A stretch of DNA of 6,069 nucleotides from assembly GCA_004195335.1 (NCBI GenBank), contig SDWK01000048.1, positions 1 through 6,069 on the forward strand. Direction: 5' to 3'. The notes under the pieces were generated by a model, which saw only the letters and a list, made by a program, of their open reading frames with translations, searched no databases and was not told the DNA's origin. A program made the translations under genes and the position numbers. Position 1 is the first letter of the stretch, and every line of letters starts with the position of its first letter. Positions 1 through 6,027 of the stretch are shown here, piece after piece. Source of the DNA: Shewanella sp. (GTDB taxonomy: Bacteria > Pseudomonadota > Gammaproteobacteria > Enterobacterales > Shewanellaceae).

Positions 1-2335
1 CGAATAAGATACTGGCTTCCCCGTTTTTGCTGAGATCTGCCTGATCATCGAGACAAAGTTTACCGTTTTCGTTGAGCCAGCAAAAAGCGTTAACCAAGCC
101 GGTTTGTGTGTCATTATTCCAGCTGATATCGATAGGCGCCTTCAGCGCCCATTCACCGAGTATCGACTTTAGGTTGAGCCTTCTAATTTGGGCTTCAAGC
201 TGAGTCGTCTCGGGATCGAATGTTGAATATATTTTGGTATTGAGTTGAAGCTCACCGAACGTTTGTAACCCCAGTTTCTGATTTGTTTCATCACCTTTAA
301 AACCTAAGGTGATGGAATCAAGCTTGACGGTCGCGAGCTTTAATTCCTTAGCCTTAACAGAGAGAGCAAATTCCTGATTATCTTTGGGTCGATAAAACCC
401 TTTGATTAAGGCTTGCTCGATTTTATGTTGTTGAAATTGCAGCTCGAACACCTCGGCTGAAACGGACACTTGTGGATGCTCGCTCGCTCCCGAGACATTG
501 ATGAATGCATCTATACTGCCAGACGACTCTGCATGCCATAGATTTAGATCCGGGATCTGCAATTTTGCATTGACGGCCCAAGCCTCATCAGCACTGCCGG
601 ATATGGACAAACTACTCTGCAGCGCACTGAGCTTTAAATTATCGGCACTGAGGTGCAGTTTGTCATCGATTTTGATATCCCCGAGGAGGTGAAATGGATA
701 GCCCTGAATGTCGCCCTCCAGATCGGAGTTGGCAATACCGACCTCCCAGCGTTTGGTATCAACCTGGCCCTGGGTGTGAAATTGGCCACTGATAATACTA
801 TCGGGGAGAGGCGTTTCAAGGTTGAGTTTGAGTTGCTGCAGCTTGAAGTCGACAGTGCTGATGTCGGCATCCCAGCTGATCCCATCTGCATATTGTGCAC
901 TGCCTGACAGCTCGGCCTCGCCCAACTCTCCTTTGAGACGAAGATGAGCGACATCAAATTTTGCGCCCTCGTGGTTAAATATGGTGTCGACCGTTAACAT
1001 CGGATGGAATGGGGTCTTGATATCGGCTAAGAGGGTGACATCCTGACGATTGAGATCCCCGTGACTGATAAGGTTTATCGACTTTCCCGAGTAAATTGGT
1101 GCATCGAGTGGCCAACCTAAGGCCTTACTCTCAAATTTAAGCTCATAGGGAAGACTGCTCTTTGCCAGGCCGATATCACCTTGCAAGTTAAAGTCGATAT
1201 GACCTTTACCGGTCGCCGTCACGGCTAACTTTTCAAAGCCCTGAGATACGTGGACCGAAAGCTGTTGCTGCTCAAGTCCGGGCAGTTCGGCCACACTGCG
1301 TGCATCGACAGTGGCAGAGATATCCATAGGATAGTCATCTTTAAGTGTGATCCTCCCCTCTAAATCTACGTTGCCATATGTATGTTCAACATGCAGTTGA
1401 TTGAGGTTCACCAGAAAGCTATGGTAACTACCATCGAGTGTGATGTTTTCGAAATAGTCATCGCGCTTACCGAGTTTCAGGTGACTCTTTTGCAGCACGG
1501 CATCGGTAACAAATACGGGTATAGGCATAAAGACGGCAGGCAGCTGTGCCATGGCCCAGTGGGTGTCATCATCTTGAGTCGTTTGGTTTTCCTTTTTACC
1601 TTTTTCATCGTTCTCATCAGCAGAAGATAATGGAATCGATACCAGCAGACCATTACTGTGCAGGTAGTTGGCTCTGATGCCGGTCTGTTGCCATTGAGCT
1701 TGCGTTTGCAGGCGTGAGGCATTGAATTGCATATCGTTGACACGCACCTTCACATTGGCTAAATCCGCGCGTTTGAGATCGATACCAAAAGGCAGTTGTA
1801 TCTCTTGATTATCAGACCGTCCTTTGTCGAGAGTCGATGATGTGAGATCTATTTCGCTGACAGGGTCAAGGGTATTGATTTCTTCATCACCGAGACTTTT
1901 ATCTCCGAGCCTGTCTGTATCTATCGACACCAATACCTTACTTGCTGCGAGTTCGTTGACACATAACTGTTTACTCAGCAGGCACATGGGTCGCCAATCT
2001 AAAATGAGATCGTCAACATCGACCGCGATACCATTCATACTCCAGTGGACATCGGTCGTTTCTAGGCGCTTGTTAAGCGTGCCGGAAACGTAGGTGATAT
2101 CAAGGTCGGGTACAAAAATATCGGCAAGGCTCACCGCTAGTCTACTACCTAAGGGAGTGCCAAGTAGTATTGCAAGGATGATCAGTATGCCCAGAGGAAG
2201 ATAGATAATGGTCCGGGAGACGGCCTTAAAGCTTTTCCATAATGTACGTGCAAGGCTATTTTGGTCGATGGCATCAGTGCCATCAGCCTGAATTTCTAGT
2301 TGACTACTGTCTGTCTCTCTTGTGGACTGGGTCAT
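1..2335 (-). CDS. tamB: TamB, translocation and assembly module inner-membrane protein (N-terminal 778 codons; runs off the left edge)
   Basis: The minus-strand frame from the ATG at 2335-2333 is open for 778 codons to the left edge, with no stop when read codon by codon. Residues 1-42 are polar, with basic residues just before the membrane segment. Residues about 43-59 form one strongly hydrophobic segment (core LGILIILAILLG), which fits an N-terminal inner-membrane anchor. The rest is rich in short alternating polar/hydrophobic stretches with many Gly, Asp and Leu residues, the pattern of the long beta-taco fold of AsmA/TamB proteins. A Cys pair lies at about 118 and 125. Residues about 237-258 are a very polar acidic/lysine stretch that looks like a loop. 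E. coli TamB is about 1,260 residues, so roughly the last 480, including the TamB (DUF490) C-terminal domain that contacts TamA, would lie outside the window. Identity rests on this architecture and on its place directly after tamA. The start overlaps the tamA stop (ATGA), and a G-rich stretch with GGAG sits just upstream, which suggests translational coupling. Confidence 0.93.
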   Translation of the reverse strand, partial: MTQSTRETDSSQLEIQADGTDAIDQNSLARTLWKSFKAVSRTIIYLPLGILIILAILLGTPLGSRLAVSLADIFVPDLDITYVSGTLNKRLETTDVHWSMNGIAVDVDDLILDWRPMCLLSKQLCVNELAASKVLVSIDTDRLGDKSLGDEEINTLDPVSEIDLTSSTLDKGRSDNQEIQLPFGIDLKRADLANVKVRVNDMQFNASRLQTQAQWQQTGIRANYLHSNGLLVSIPLSSADENDEKGKKENQTTQDDDTHWAMAQLPAVFMPIPVFVTDAVLQKSHLKLGKRDDYFENITLDGSYHSFLVNLNQLHVEHTYGNVDLEGRITLKDDYPMDISATVDARSVAELPGLEQQQLSVHVSQGFEKLAVTATGKGHIDFNLQGDIGLAKSSLPYELKFESKALGWPLDAPIYSGKSINLISHGDLNRQDVTLLADIKTPFHPMLTVDTIFNHEGAKFDVAHLRLKGELGEAELSGSAQYADGISWDADISTVDFKLQQLKLNLETPLPDSIISGQFHTQGQVDTKRWEVGIANSDLEGDIQGYPFHLLGDIKIDDKLHLSADNLKLSALQSSLSISGSADEAWAVNAKLQIPDLNLWHAESSGSIDAFINVSGASEHPQVSVSAEVFELQFQQHKIEQALIKGFYRPKDNQEFALSVKAKELKLATVKLDSITLGFKGDETNQKLGLQTFGELQLNTKIYSTFDPETTQLEAQIRRLNLKSILGEWALKAPIDISWNNDTQTGLVNAFCWLNENGKLCLDDQADLSKNGEASILF

Positions 2336-4179
2336 AGCTCCGCCCCCATAGTGATATGGATGCGCCATGGCCTATCGACCACATCCGTCTCTTTCAAACC
2401 AATACCCAGATCGATTTTTATCGGGCCGATAGGCGAGATCCAGTGAATACCGCCTCCGACGGAAACGATGGGCTCTATCTGATTAACATCGAAGGCATTA
2501 CCTGCATCGATAAAGGTAGCCACACGCCAGGTCGGTGTTACATAGTATTGGTACTCCAGACTGCCGACCATAAGGTAACGTCCACCGACCACTTGCCTCG
2601 CGAGTTTGTCATCGCTGTTGATGTAATCCAGGTGGGGACCGAGCTCCTGATAACTGTAACCCCTGATGCTTTGATCGCCACCGGCAAAGTAACGTAGGGA
2701 GGGAGGAATAAGGGCTAAATCCTCGTCAGCTGCAAGGTTAACCCCCAAATCGAGGCGTGAGACGATTCTGTGTTTGTCGAAAAAGGTGTTTATCCATTTA
2801 TATTTTGTCTGCAACCGCGTTAAGCGTATGCTTGAGCCTAAAGAGGGATCGGCGTATTCAAGGCTATAGTGCTGAAAGAAACCGGATTTTGGATCTAAAC
2901 TATTATCGCCACGTGTCGTCTTTGAGATACTGGTTCCGAATAGGACAAGCTTGGGGTCATAATCGATATCAGATTGGTTGTAGAACTCTTTCATCCATTC
3001 AATTGAATAACTGAATAGCCACTGATTATCTAACCTCTGCTGACGGATCACACCTAATAAACGTTTACTTCCTTCAAGCTCACCCGTGTTATCGAACTGC
3101 TTCTTCTCGGGATCATAGACCTGTGTTACGCCATACTTATCCCTAAGCATGCCCGTACGGATTTTCAGCTGGTCGTCTAACGGATGGGTCAAAGGGATCG
3201 TATAGGTGGTGAGGAATTTTGGTTTATCCGGTGACCACTCGACCGTGGTTTCCTGAGAGTGACCATAACGGTTGATTTGTGGGGTACGCCAGGTTACACG
3301 AACCCTTGGTTCGATGCTGTTATCGGTCGTGTTACCTATGTCGGCACCTAGGCCCAGTTCGATAGAGTGATTGGGCTTAGGGGTTAGCTCAACCCTAATA
3401 GGCACGGCCAATCCTTGGGGTTTATCGATCTGGGGCAATACTTTGATATTGGAGAAATAACTGGTATCTAAAAGTTCCCTGTTCAGGCTGCTGAGTTTAC
3501 CTGTACTGAACAGAGAGTTGGCTTCGAAGGGGAGCAGTTCGTTTAGCAGCTCATCGTTTAATGTGTGTCCTTCGAAACTGACTGTACCTATGTGGTATCG
3601 TTTTCCAGAGTCGTAATGCAGGGTTACTTGCGCGGTATTGAGATCGCGATTGATGGTGATTGCCGATTTGACATATCGACCGTCGAAATAACCTCGAGCC
3701 AGCGCAATCGTGACCAATTGTGATTTTATCTGCTCATAGGTACCGTGATTTAACACATCGCCAGGTTTGACCGTCACCGTATCAAGCCAATTGAGAATAA
3801 ACTGGTCGTCGACAATTTCGCCATCGAAATTGATATCGATCCACTGTAGCCGTGTTGGCTCACCGGGTGTGATAGAGAGTGAGAGTGTCCAGGGGCCGTC
3901 CTCAGATTGAGCGACCTCCTCGTTTATCACACCATGATAGAAACCCAAAGAGTGGAGGGCGGCGGTAGTATTGTCTTCTGCATTAAAGATAAAGGCTCTG
4001 CGTTGAACCTTGGACTTAGGCAAAGCACCTAAATGCGCCTTGATGTTTTGGGTTAAAACACCGTCGACACCTTTAATTTTCAATGTTAACCAGTCATTGG
4101 CATGTGCGGAAAAAATGCACAGGAAATAGCCTGTTAAAATGATGCTCAATGACCATAAACGCAATGAACTGTGTTTCAA
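2332..4179 (-). CDS. tamA: TamA, outer-membrane Omp85-family protein of the translocation and assembly module
   Basis: This is a complete 615-residue protein; E. coli TamA is 577. Residues 1-27 are a signal peptide with an AHA cleavage motif before N28. Residues about 30-265 fit three POTRA domains (roughly 30-105, 108-190, 195-266). The third carries the typical pattern GTVSFEG, then a helix, then YFSNIKVLP. From about 270 an Omp85 barrel begins with alternating strands (SIELGLGADIG). The hallmark motif of the family is IRGY at 505-508, inside FAGGDQSIRGYSYQELGP, followed by the last strands (FIDAGNAFD, then GGGIHWISPIGPIKIDLG). It ends in GAEL, close to the GPEL end I recall for E. coli TamA. 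TamA sits in the outer membrane and works with TamB in assembling certain outer-membrane proteins and in lipid transport. The start is TTG: an in-frame TAA lies only 15 bases upstream, no ATG is available, and GAG of an AAAGAG ribosome-binding-like stretch lies 9 bases before it. Its stop overlaps the tamB start. Confidence 0.96.
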   Translation of the reverse strand: MKHSSLRLWSLSIILTGYFLCIFSAHANDWLTLKIKGVDGVLTQNIKAHLGALPKSKVQRRAFIFNAEDNTTAALHSLGFYHGVINEEVAQSEDGPWTLSLSITPGEPTRLQWIDINFDGEIVDDQFILNWLDTVTVKPGDVLNHGTYEQIKSQLVTIALARGYFDGRYVKSAITINRDLNTAQVTLHYDSGKRYHIGTVSFEGHTLNDELLNELLPFEANSLFSTGKLSSLNRELLDTSYFSNIKVLPQIDKPQGLAVPIRVELTPKPNHSIELGLGADIGNTTDNSIEPRVRVTWRTPQINRYGHSQETTVEWSPDKPKFLTTYTIPLTHPLDDQLKIRTGMLRDKYGVTQVYDPEKKQFDNTGELEGSKRLLGVIRQQRLDNQWLFSYSIEWMKEFYNQSDIDYDPKLVLFGTSISKTTRGDNSLDPKSGFFQHYSLEYADPSLGSSIRLTRLQTKYKWINTFFDKHRIVSRLDLGVNLAADEDLALIPPSLRYFAGGDQSIRGYSYQELGPHLDYINSDDKLARQVVGGRYLMVGSLEYQYYVTPTWRVATFIDAGNAFDVNQIEPIVSVGGGIHWISPIGPIKIDLGIGLKETDVVDRPWRIHITMGAEL

Positions 4180-4233
4180 AGATTCAGACTCTTTTTAGTA
4201 ATGAACGAATGCGTCTCTATTGTCGCTAGATTA

Positions 4234-4262
4234 TTGATCTCAGGCAAGTTGATGATTGTAAT
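4234..4262 (+). promoter_or_regulatory. Candidate sigma70 promoter for the iaaA-like gene
   Basis: TTGATC (4234-4239; 4 of 6 to TTGACA) is followed after exactly 17 bases by TGTAAT (4257-4262; 5 of 6 to TATAAT). Transcription would start near 4269, which leaves about 47 bases of leader before the GTG at 4316. If correct, the ATG at 4268 would sit at or before the first transcribed base and could not serve as the start, which agrees with the ribosome-binding-site evidence. Inference from consensus matching only. Confidence 0.5.
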
Positions 4263-4283
4263 TATGGATGAAAATGGTTACAA
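4255..4283 (-). promoter_or_regulatory. Candidate sigma70 promoter for tamA-tamB
   Basis: Read on the minus strand, TTGTAA (4283-4278; 4 of 6 to TTGACA) is followed after exactly 17 bases by TACAAT (4260-4255; 5 of 6 to TATAAT). Transcription would start near 4248, giving an untranslated leader of about 70 bases before the tamA TTG. The -10 element overlaps the -10 of the candidate promoter in the opposite direction. This is pattern matching in AT-rich DNA with no experimental support. Confidence 0.5.
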
Positions 4284-4304
4284 AGAGTGCAAATAAAAAA
4301 ACAA

Positions 4305-4308
4305 AGGA
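4305..4308 (+). promoter_or_regulatory. Ribosome binding site that decides the iaaA start
   Basis: AGGA, within AAAGGA, stands 7 bases before the GTG at 4316, an ideal Shine-Dalgarno spacing. The upstream in-frame ATG codons at 4268 and 4274 have no comparable site, only a weak GGATGA before 4274. This is the main reason for preferring the GTG start. Confidence 0.7.
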
Positions 4309-4315
4309 CCCTTTT

Positions 4316-5380
4316 GTGAAAAATAAATCGACTTTATTAGCATTGATCCTGGTGGCCGCAGCGTCTACCACTTCTGTTTGGGCGGATGATAAGCCATTCT
4401 CGATTGCTATCCACGGTGGGGCAGGAACCATTACCAAGGCTAAACTCACACCGCAACAGCAACAAGCCTATCGCGATAAGCTCACCGAAGCGGTCAACGC
4501 CGGATATAAGGTACTTGAGAAGGGCGGCGATAGCGTGGTGGCTATTCAAGCGGCGATCAATGTAATGGAAAATAGCCCGCTGTTTAATGCCGGCGTCGGG
4601 GCCGTGTATACTTATGATGGCGCCCATGAGATGGATGCCTCGATCATGGATGGCAAGACCATGAATGCCGGTGCCGTTTCCGGAGTTAAACATATCAAAA
4701 ATCCCATCAACCTTGCCGATGCTGTGATGAACCAGTCGCCCCATGTCATGTTGTCGGGTGCGGGCGCCGAAGAGTTTGCATTAACCCAAGGTTTTACTCT
4801 GGTGCCGGCCAACCATTTCGACACTGAATCTCGTTATAAGCAGTTACAAGATGCCAAAGTTAAATTAAGAAAAGCGGATTCCGAATTAAAGGCTAAGTCG
4901 CCCGATTATCAGGCGTCACTAAACGGTGTTCCGCAAATAGACTATTTGGATTTGGATTATAAGTTCGGTACCGTCGGCGCCGTGGCTTTAGATAAAAAAG
5001 GCAATTTGGCGGCAGGAACCTCGACTGGTGGCATGACGGCGAAACGCTATGGTCGTATTGGTGACTCACCTGTTATTGGCGCAGGTACTTATGCCGAAAA
5101 TGGGGTGTGCGCGGTATCGGCGACCGGACACGGCGAGTATTTCATTCGCTATCATGTGGCGGGCGATATTTGCGCCAAGGTGAAGTACCAAGAAAAATCG
5201 ATTATCCAGGCAGCGGATGAGGTGATCAATCAACGCCTGATTACTGCAGGCGGTAGCGGCGGTGTGATTGCCATCGATCAGCGCGGCAATATTGCCACTC
5301 CATTTAATACCGAAGGCATGTTCCGCGCCACACGTAAGAAAGGCGAACCAGCAGATGTGATGATCTGGCGTGATAAGTAA
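4316..5380 (+). CDS. iaaA: Exported isoaspartyl peptidase / L-asparaginase (Ntn-hydrolase, type-2 asparaginase family)
   Basis: The enzyme hydrolyses isoaspartyl dipeptides and L-asparagine. Family members self-cleave into alpha and beta subunits, exposing a threonine nucleophile. From the GTG the protein has 354 residues. Residues 1-23 are a signal peptide (K2, K4, a hydrophobic core LLALILVAAA, cleavage after VWA before D24), so it should act in the periplasm. The family motif IHGGAG is at 32-37. The cleavage site and nucleophile are FGTVGAVALD, with Thr219 as the predicted new N-terminus. Further active-site residues match E. coli IaaA by spacing: Thr237 in TSTGG, Arg247 and Asp250 in GRIGDSP, Thr270-Gly271 in TGHGE. 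The C-terminal GGSGGVIAID and PFNTEGM are also typical. A lysine-rich linker (about 165-215) precedes the cleavage site. E. coli IaaA is about 321 residues; the excess is largely the signal peptide and linker. An in-frame ATG at 4268 would give 370 residues but adds a highly charged stretch ahead of the signal peptide, so I prefer GTG. It is divergent from tamA and appears monocistronic, ending at a strong terminator. Confidence 0.95.
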   Translation: MKNKSTLLALILVAAASTTSVWADDKPFSIAIHGGAGTITKAKLTPQQQQAYRDKLTEAVNAGYKVLEKGGDSVVAIQAAINVMENSPLFNAGVGAVYTYDGAHEMDASIMDGKTMNAGAVSGVKHIKNPINLADAVMNQSPHVMLSGAGAEEFALTQGFTLVPANHFDTESRYKQLQDAKVKLRKADSELKAKSPDYQASLNGVPQIDYLDLDYKFGTVGAVALDKKGNLAAGTSTGGMTAKRYGRIGDSPVIGAGTYAENGVCAVSATGHGEYFIRYHVAGDICAKVKYQEKSIIQAADEVINQRLITAGGSGGVIAIDQRGNIATPFNTEGMFRATRKKGEPADVMIWRDK

Positions 5381-5384
5381 ATCA

Positions 5385-5408
5385 TGTAGGAGCGACTTCA
5401 GTCGCAAA
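5385..5408 (+). repeat. REP-like palindromic element, copy 1
   Basis: The element begins TGTAGGAG and continues into the stem GCGAC (5392-5396) pairing with GTCGC (5401-5405) around TTCA. An innermost T-A pair is also possible. GTAG at 5386-5389 just before the hairpin is the 5' tetranucleotide typical of REP elements mobilised by RAYT (REP-associated tyrosine) transposases. It starts 4 bases after the iaaA stop. A related copy in the same orientation begins 102 bases downstream. REP identity is inferred from form and position; no RAYT gene is in the window. Confidence 0.7.
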
Positions 5409-5417
5409 CGGTCTGAC

Positions 5418-5448
5418 AAGGGCAAAACGGAGAGTTTTGCCTTTTTTT
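5418..5448 (+). terminator. Rho-independent terminator of iaaA
   Basis: GGCAAAAC (5421-5428) pairs perfectly with GTTTTGCC (5434-5441) around a GGAGA loop, followed by seven T residues (5442-5448). AAG at 5418-5420 can pair further with the first T residues. This is a textbook intrinsic terminator, 37 bases after the iaaA stop and between the two REP-like elements. Confidence 0.93.
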
Positions 5449-5486
5449 CAATTCAACAATCAGGCTGCTCATGAATTGTGGTTAAC

Positions 5487-5510
5487 TGTAGGAGTGGCTT
5501 CAGCCGCGAA
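5487..5510 (+). repeat. REP-like palindromic element, copy 2
   Basis: The element reads TGTAGGAGTGGCTTCAGCCG and then CGAA. Stem GTGGC (5494-5498) pairs with GCCGC (5503-5507) around TTCA, with one G-T wobble. It shares the TGTAGGAG lead, the TTCA loop and the orientation of copy 1. The stem differs by an A-T to G-C double change, which preserves pairing, and by a C-G to T-G change. Confidence 0.7.
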
Positions 5511-5538
5511 GCTTGCTCTTTGAATAAGTCTTATCTAC

Positions 5539-5640
5539 ATGATTAATATACCGACCAATACCGCAGTGAATAAAATGACTTGGCCCAGAATGCTGGCATT
5601 TATATTCATTATCAAAACTGCTTTTTGGCTTTACTTATAA
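5539..5640 (+). CDS. Possible 33-residue hydrophobic micro-protein (speculative)
   Basis: An ATG opens 33 codons ending in TAA. The first 17 residues are polar (MINIPTNTAVNKMTWPR) and the last 16 are almost entirely hydrophobic or aromatic (MLAFIFIIKTAFWLYL), which could form a short membrane segment. There is no good Shine-Dalgarno site before the ATG at 5539; the internal GTG at 5566 and ATG at 5575 are alternatives with equally weak sites. I do not recognise it. An ORF this short in AT-rich DNA is easily produced by chance, and AT-rich codons by themselves yield hydrophobic residues. Confidence 0.22.
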   Translation: MINIPTNTAVNKMTWPRMLAFIFIIKTAFWLYL

Positions 5641-5641
5641 T
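5636..5641 (+). promoter_or_regulatory. Perfect TATAAT hexamer, possible -10 element
   Basis: TATAAT overlaps the stop codon of the first micro-ORF and lies 21 bases before the ATG of the second. The best -35 candidate at suitable spacing (TCAAAA, 5612-5617, 18-base spacer) is poor and there is no extended -10 TG. A start near 5648 would leave only about 15 bases of leader and would cut into the G-rich ribosome-binding-like stretch, so its role is doubtful. Confidence 0.22.
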
Positions 5642-5662
5642 AAGGGGGAGAAACGTTTTAAT

Positions 5663-5773
5663 ATGATGATTCTACTGCGTATATTGCAGGTGATATCAGG
5701 TGTTATCGCACCCTCTATCTCGTCATTCGCAACAGTTAATTACGCCAGACTCGTGAAACTTTTCTTTCGTTAG
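5663..5773 (+). CDS. Possible 36-residue cationic hydrophobic micro-protein (speculative)
   Basis: An ATG opens 36 codons ending in TAG. The N-terminal part is MMILLRILQVISGVIAPSIS, moderately hydrophobic, and the tail is basic (R29, K32, R36). A purine-rich AAGGGGGAG lies at 5642-5650, a strong Shine-Dalgarno-like sequence but 12 bases from the ATG, longer than ideal. Size and composition resemble small membrane-active peptides in general, yet I recognise no family. It follows the first micro-ORF by 22 bases, so the two could be a small operon or both chance ORFs. Confidence 0.25.
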   Translation: MMILLRILQVISGVIAPSISSFATVNYARLVKLFFR

Positions 5774-5800
5774 CATTGTGTGGTTTAGCTAAAATGATTA

Positions 5801-5823
5801 AGCTGCGGCCGACCGTCACAGCT
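5801..5823. repeat. Imperfect inverted repeat
   Basis: AGCTGCGGC (5801-5809) can pair with GTCACAGCT (5815-5823) around a five-base loop, with one C-A mismatch and one G-T wobble. No T-tract follows on either side, so it is not an intrinsic terminator. It lies about 45 bases before the DUF2986-type gene and could be an operator or leader hairpin, or chance. Confidence 0.35.
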
Positions 5824-5846
5824 AGGGCGGGGTTAACTCAGTTAAA

Positions 5847-5870
5847 ATGGCTTTGGAAATATCACCATGA
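5847..5870 (+). other. Possible 7-codon leader ORF overlapping the next start
   Basis: ATG at 5847 opens a frame reading MALEISP whose TGA stop overlaps the ATG of the following gene in an ATGA arrangement. This could couple translation, but seven codons can arise by chance and no strong ribosome binding site precedes it. Confidence 0.2.
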
Positions 5871-6025
5871 ATCGTACAAAGAAGATCACTCTCAAGCATA
5901 AGGCTAAGACAAAGAAGGCCCAACCCCGAAATGGGAATAAGCCTGTCTATGTGTCCAAGGCCGAACGTGAGGCATTGGCTGCGCCCGAAGAGGCTGTAAA
6001 ATTGGTAAAAGCTTCCCAAGACTAA
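5867..6025 (+). CDS. Small basic DUF2986-type protein, function unknown
   Basis: This complete 52-residue ORF starts MNRTKKITLKHKAKTKKAQ and is extremely rich in Lys and Arg in its first half. It continues through NKPVYVSKAERE into an acidic/Ala helix-like tail (AREALAAPEEAV-like composition). The pattern of a basic start, then KPVYVSKAERE, then an acidic helix is what I recall for the DUF2986 family of Shewanella and Vibrio, which lacks a known function. There is no signal peptide or membrane segment, so it should be cytoplasmic; the charge pattern would suit nucleic-acid or ribosome contact, but that is only a guess. The start is supported by TTGGAA (5853-5858) eight bases upstream, a modest ribosome binding site. 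The antisense frame across the same bases is a shadow. Homology search for the Pfam DUF2986 profile would settle the family. Confidence 0.85.
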   Translation: MNRTKKITLKHKAKTKKAQPRNGNKPVYVSKAEREALAAPEEAVKLVKASQD

Positions 6026-6027
6026 AT

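Larger units (their letters stand above)
5381..5866. other. 486-base stretch between iaaA and the DUF2986-type gene, without a confident gene
   Basis: This stretch holds, in order, a REP-like hairpin, the iaaA terminator, a second REP-like hairpin, two micro-ORFs of 33 and 36 codons that I cannot assign, an isolated TATAAT hexamer, and an imperfect hairpin at 5801-5823. I saw no tRNA-like cloverleaf, CRISPR repeat or insertion-sequence end in it. The part at 5520-5800 is noticeably more AT-rich than the flanking genes. Confidence 0.75.

Noticed and set aside
498..2093. Plus-strand ORFs at 498-692, 653-907, 1382-1630 and 1824-2093, and minus-strand ORFs at 634-957 and 1477-1743
   Set aside because: They lie in other frames across the long open tamB frame, have no recognisable domains, and read like out-of-frame translations.
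2356..3014. Plus-strand ORFs at 2356-2697 and 2757-3014
   Set aside because: They are antisense to the barrel part of tamA, whose motifs are unmistakable; no ribosome binding sites or family features support them.
4240..5425. Minus-strand ORFs at 4240-4449, 4337-4744, 4612-4824 and 5066-5425
   Set aside because: They are antisense to the peptidase gene or its leader, and the composition is typical of shadow frames of a well-coded gene.
5449..5478. Inverted repeat CAATTCA / TGAATTG between terminator and second REP-like element
   Set aside because: Only seven AT-rich pairs across a 16-base loop and no further support; expected by chance.
5790..5795. TAAAAT as a -10 element for the DUF2986-type gene
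   Set aside because: No acceptable -35 at 16-18 base spacing; AT-rich DNA produces such hexamers often.
5822..6019. Minus-strand 65-codon ORF over the DUF2986-type gene
   Set aside because: The plus strand gives a recognisable small-protein pattern with a suitable start, while this frame is its complement with no family features.
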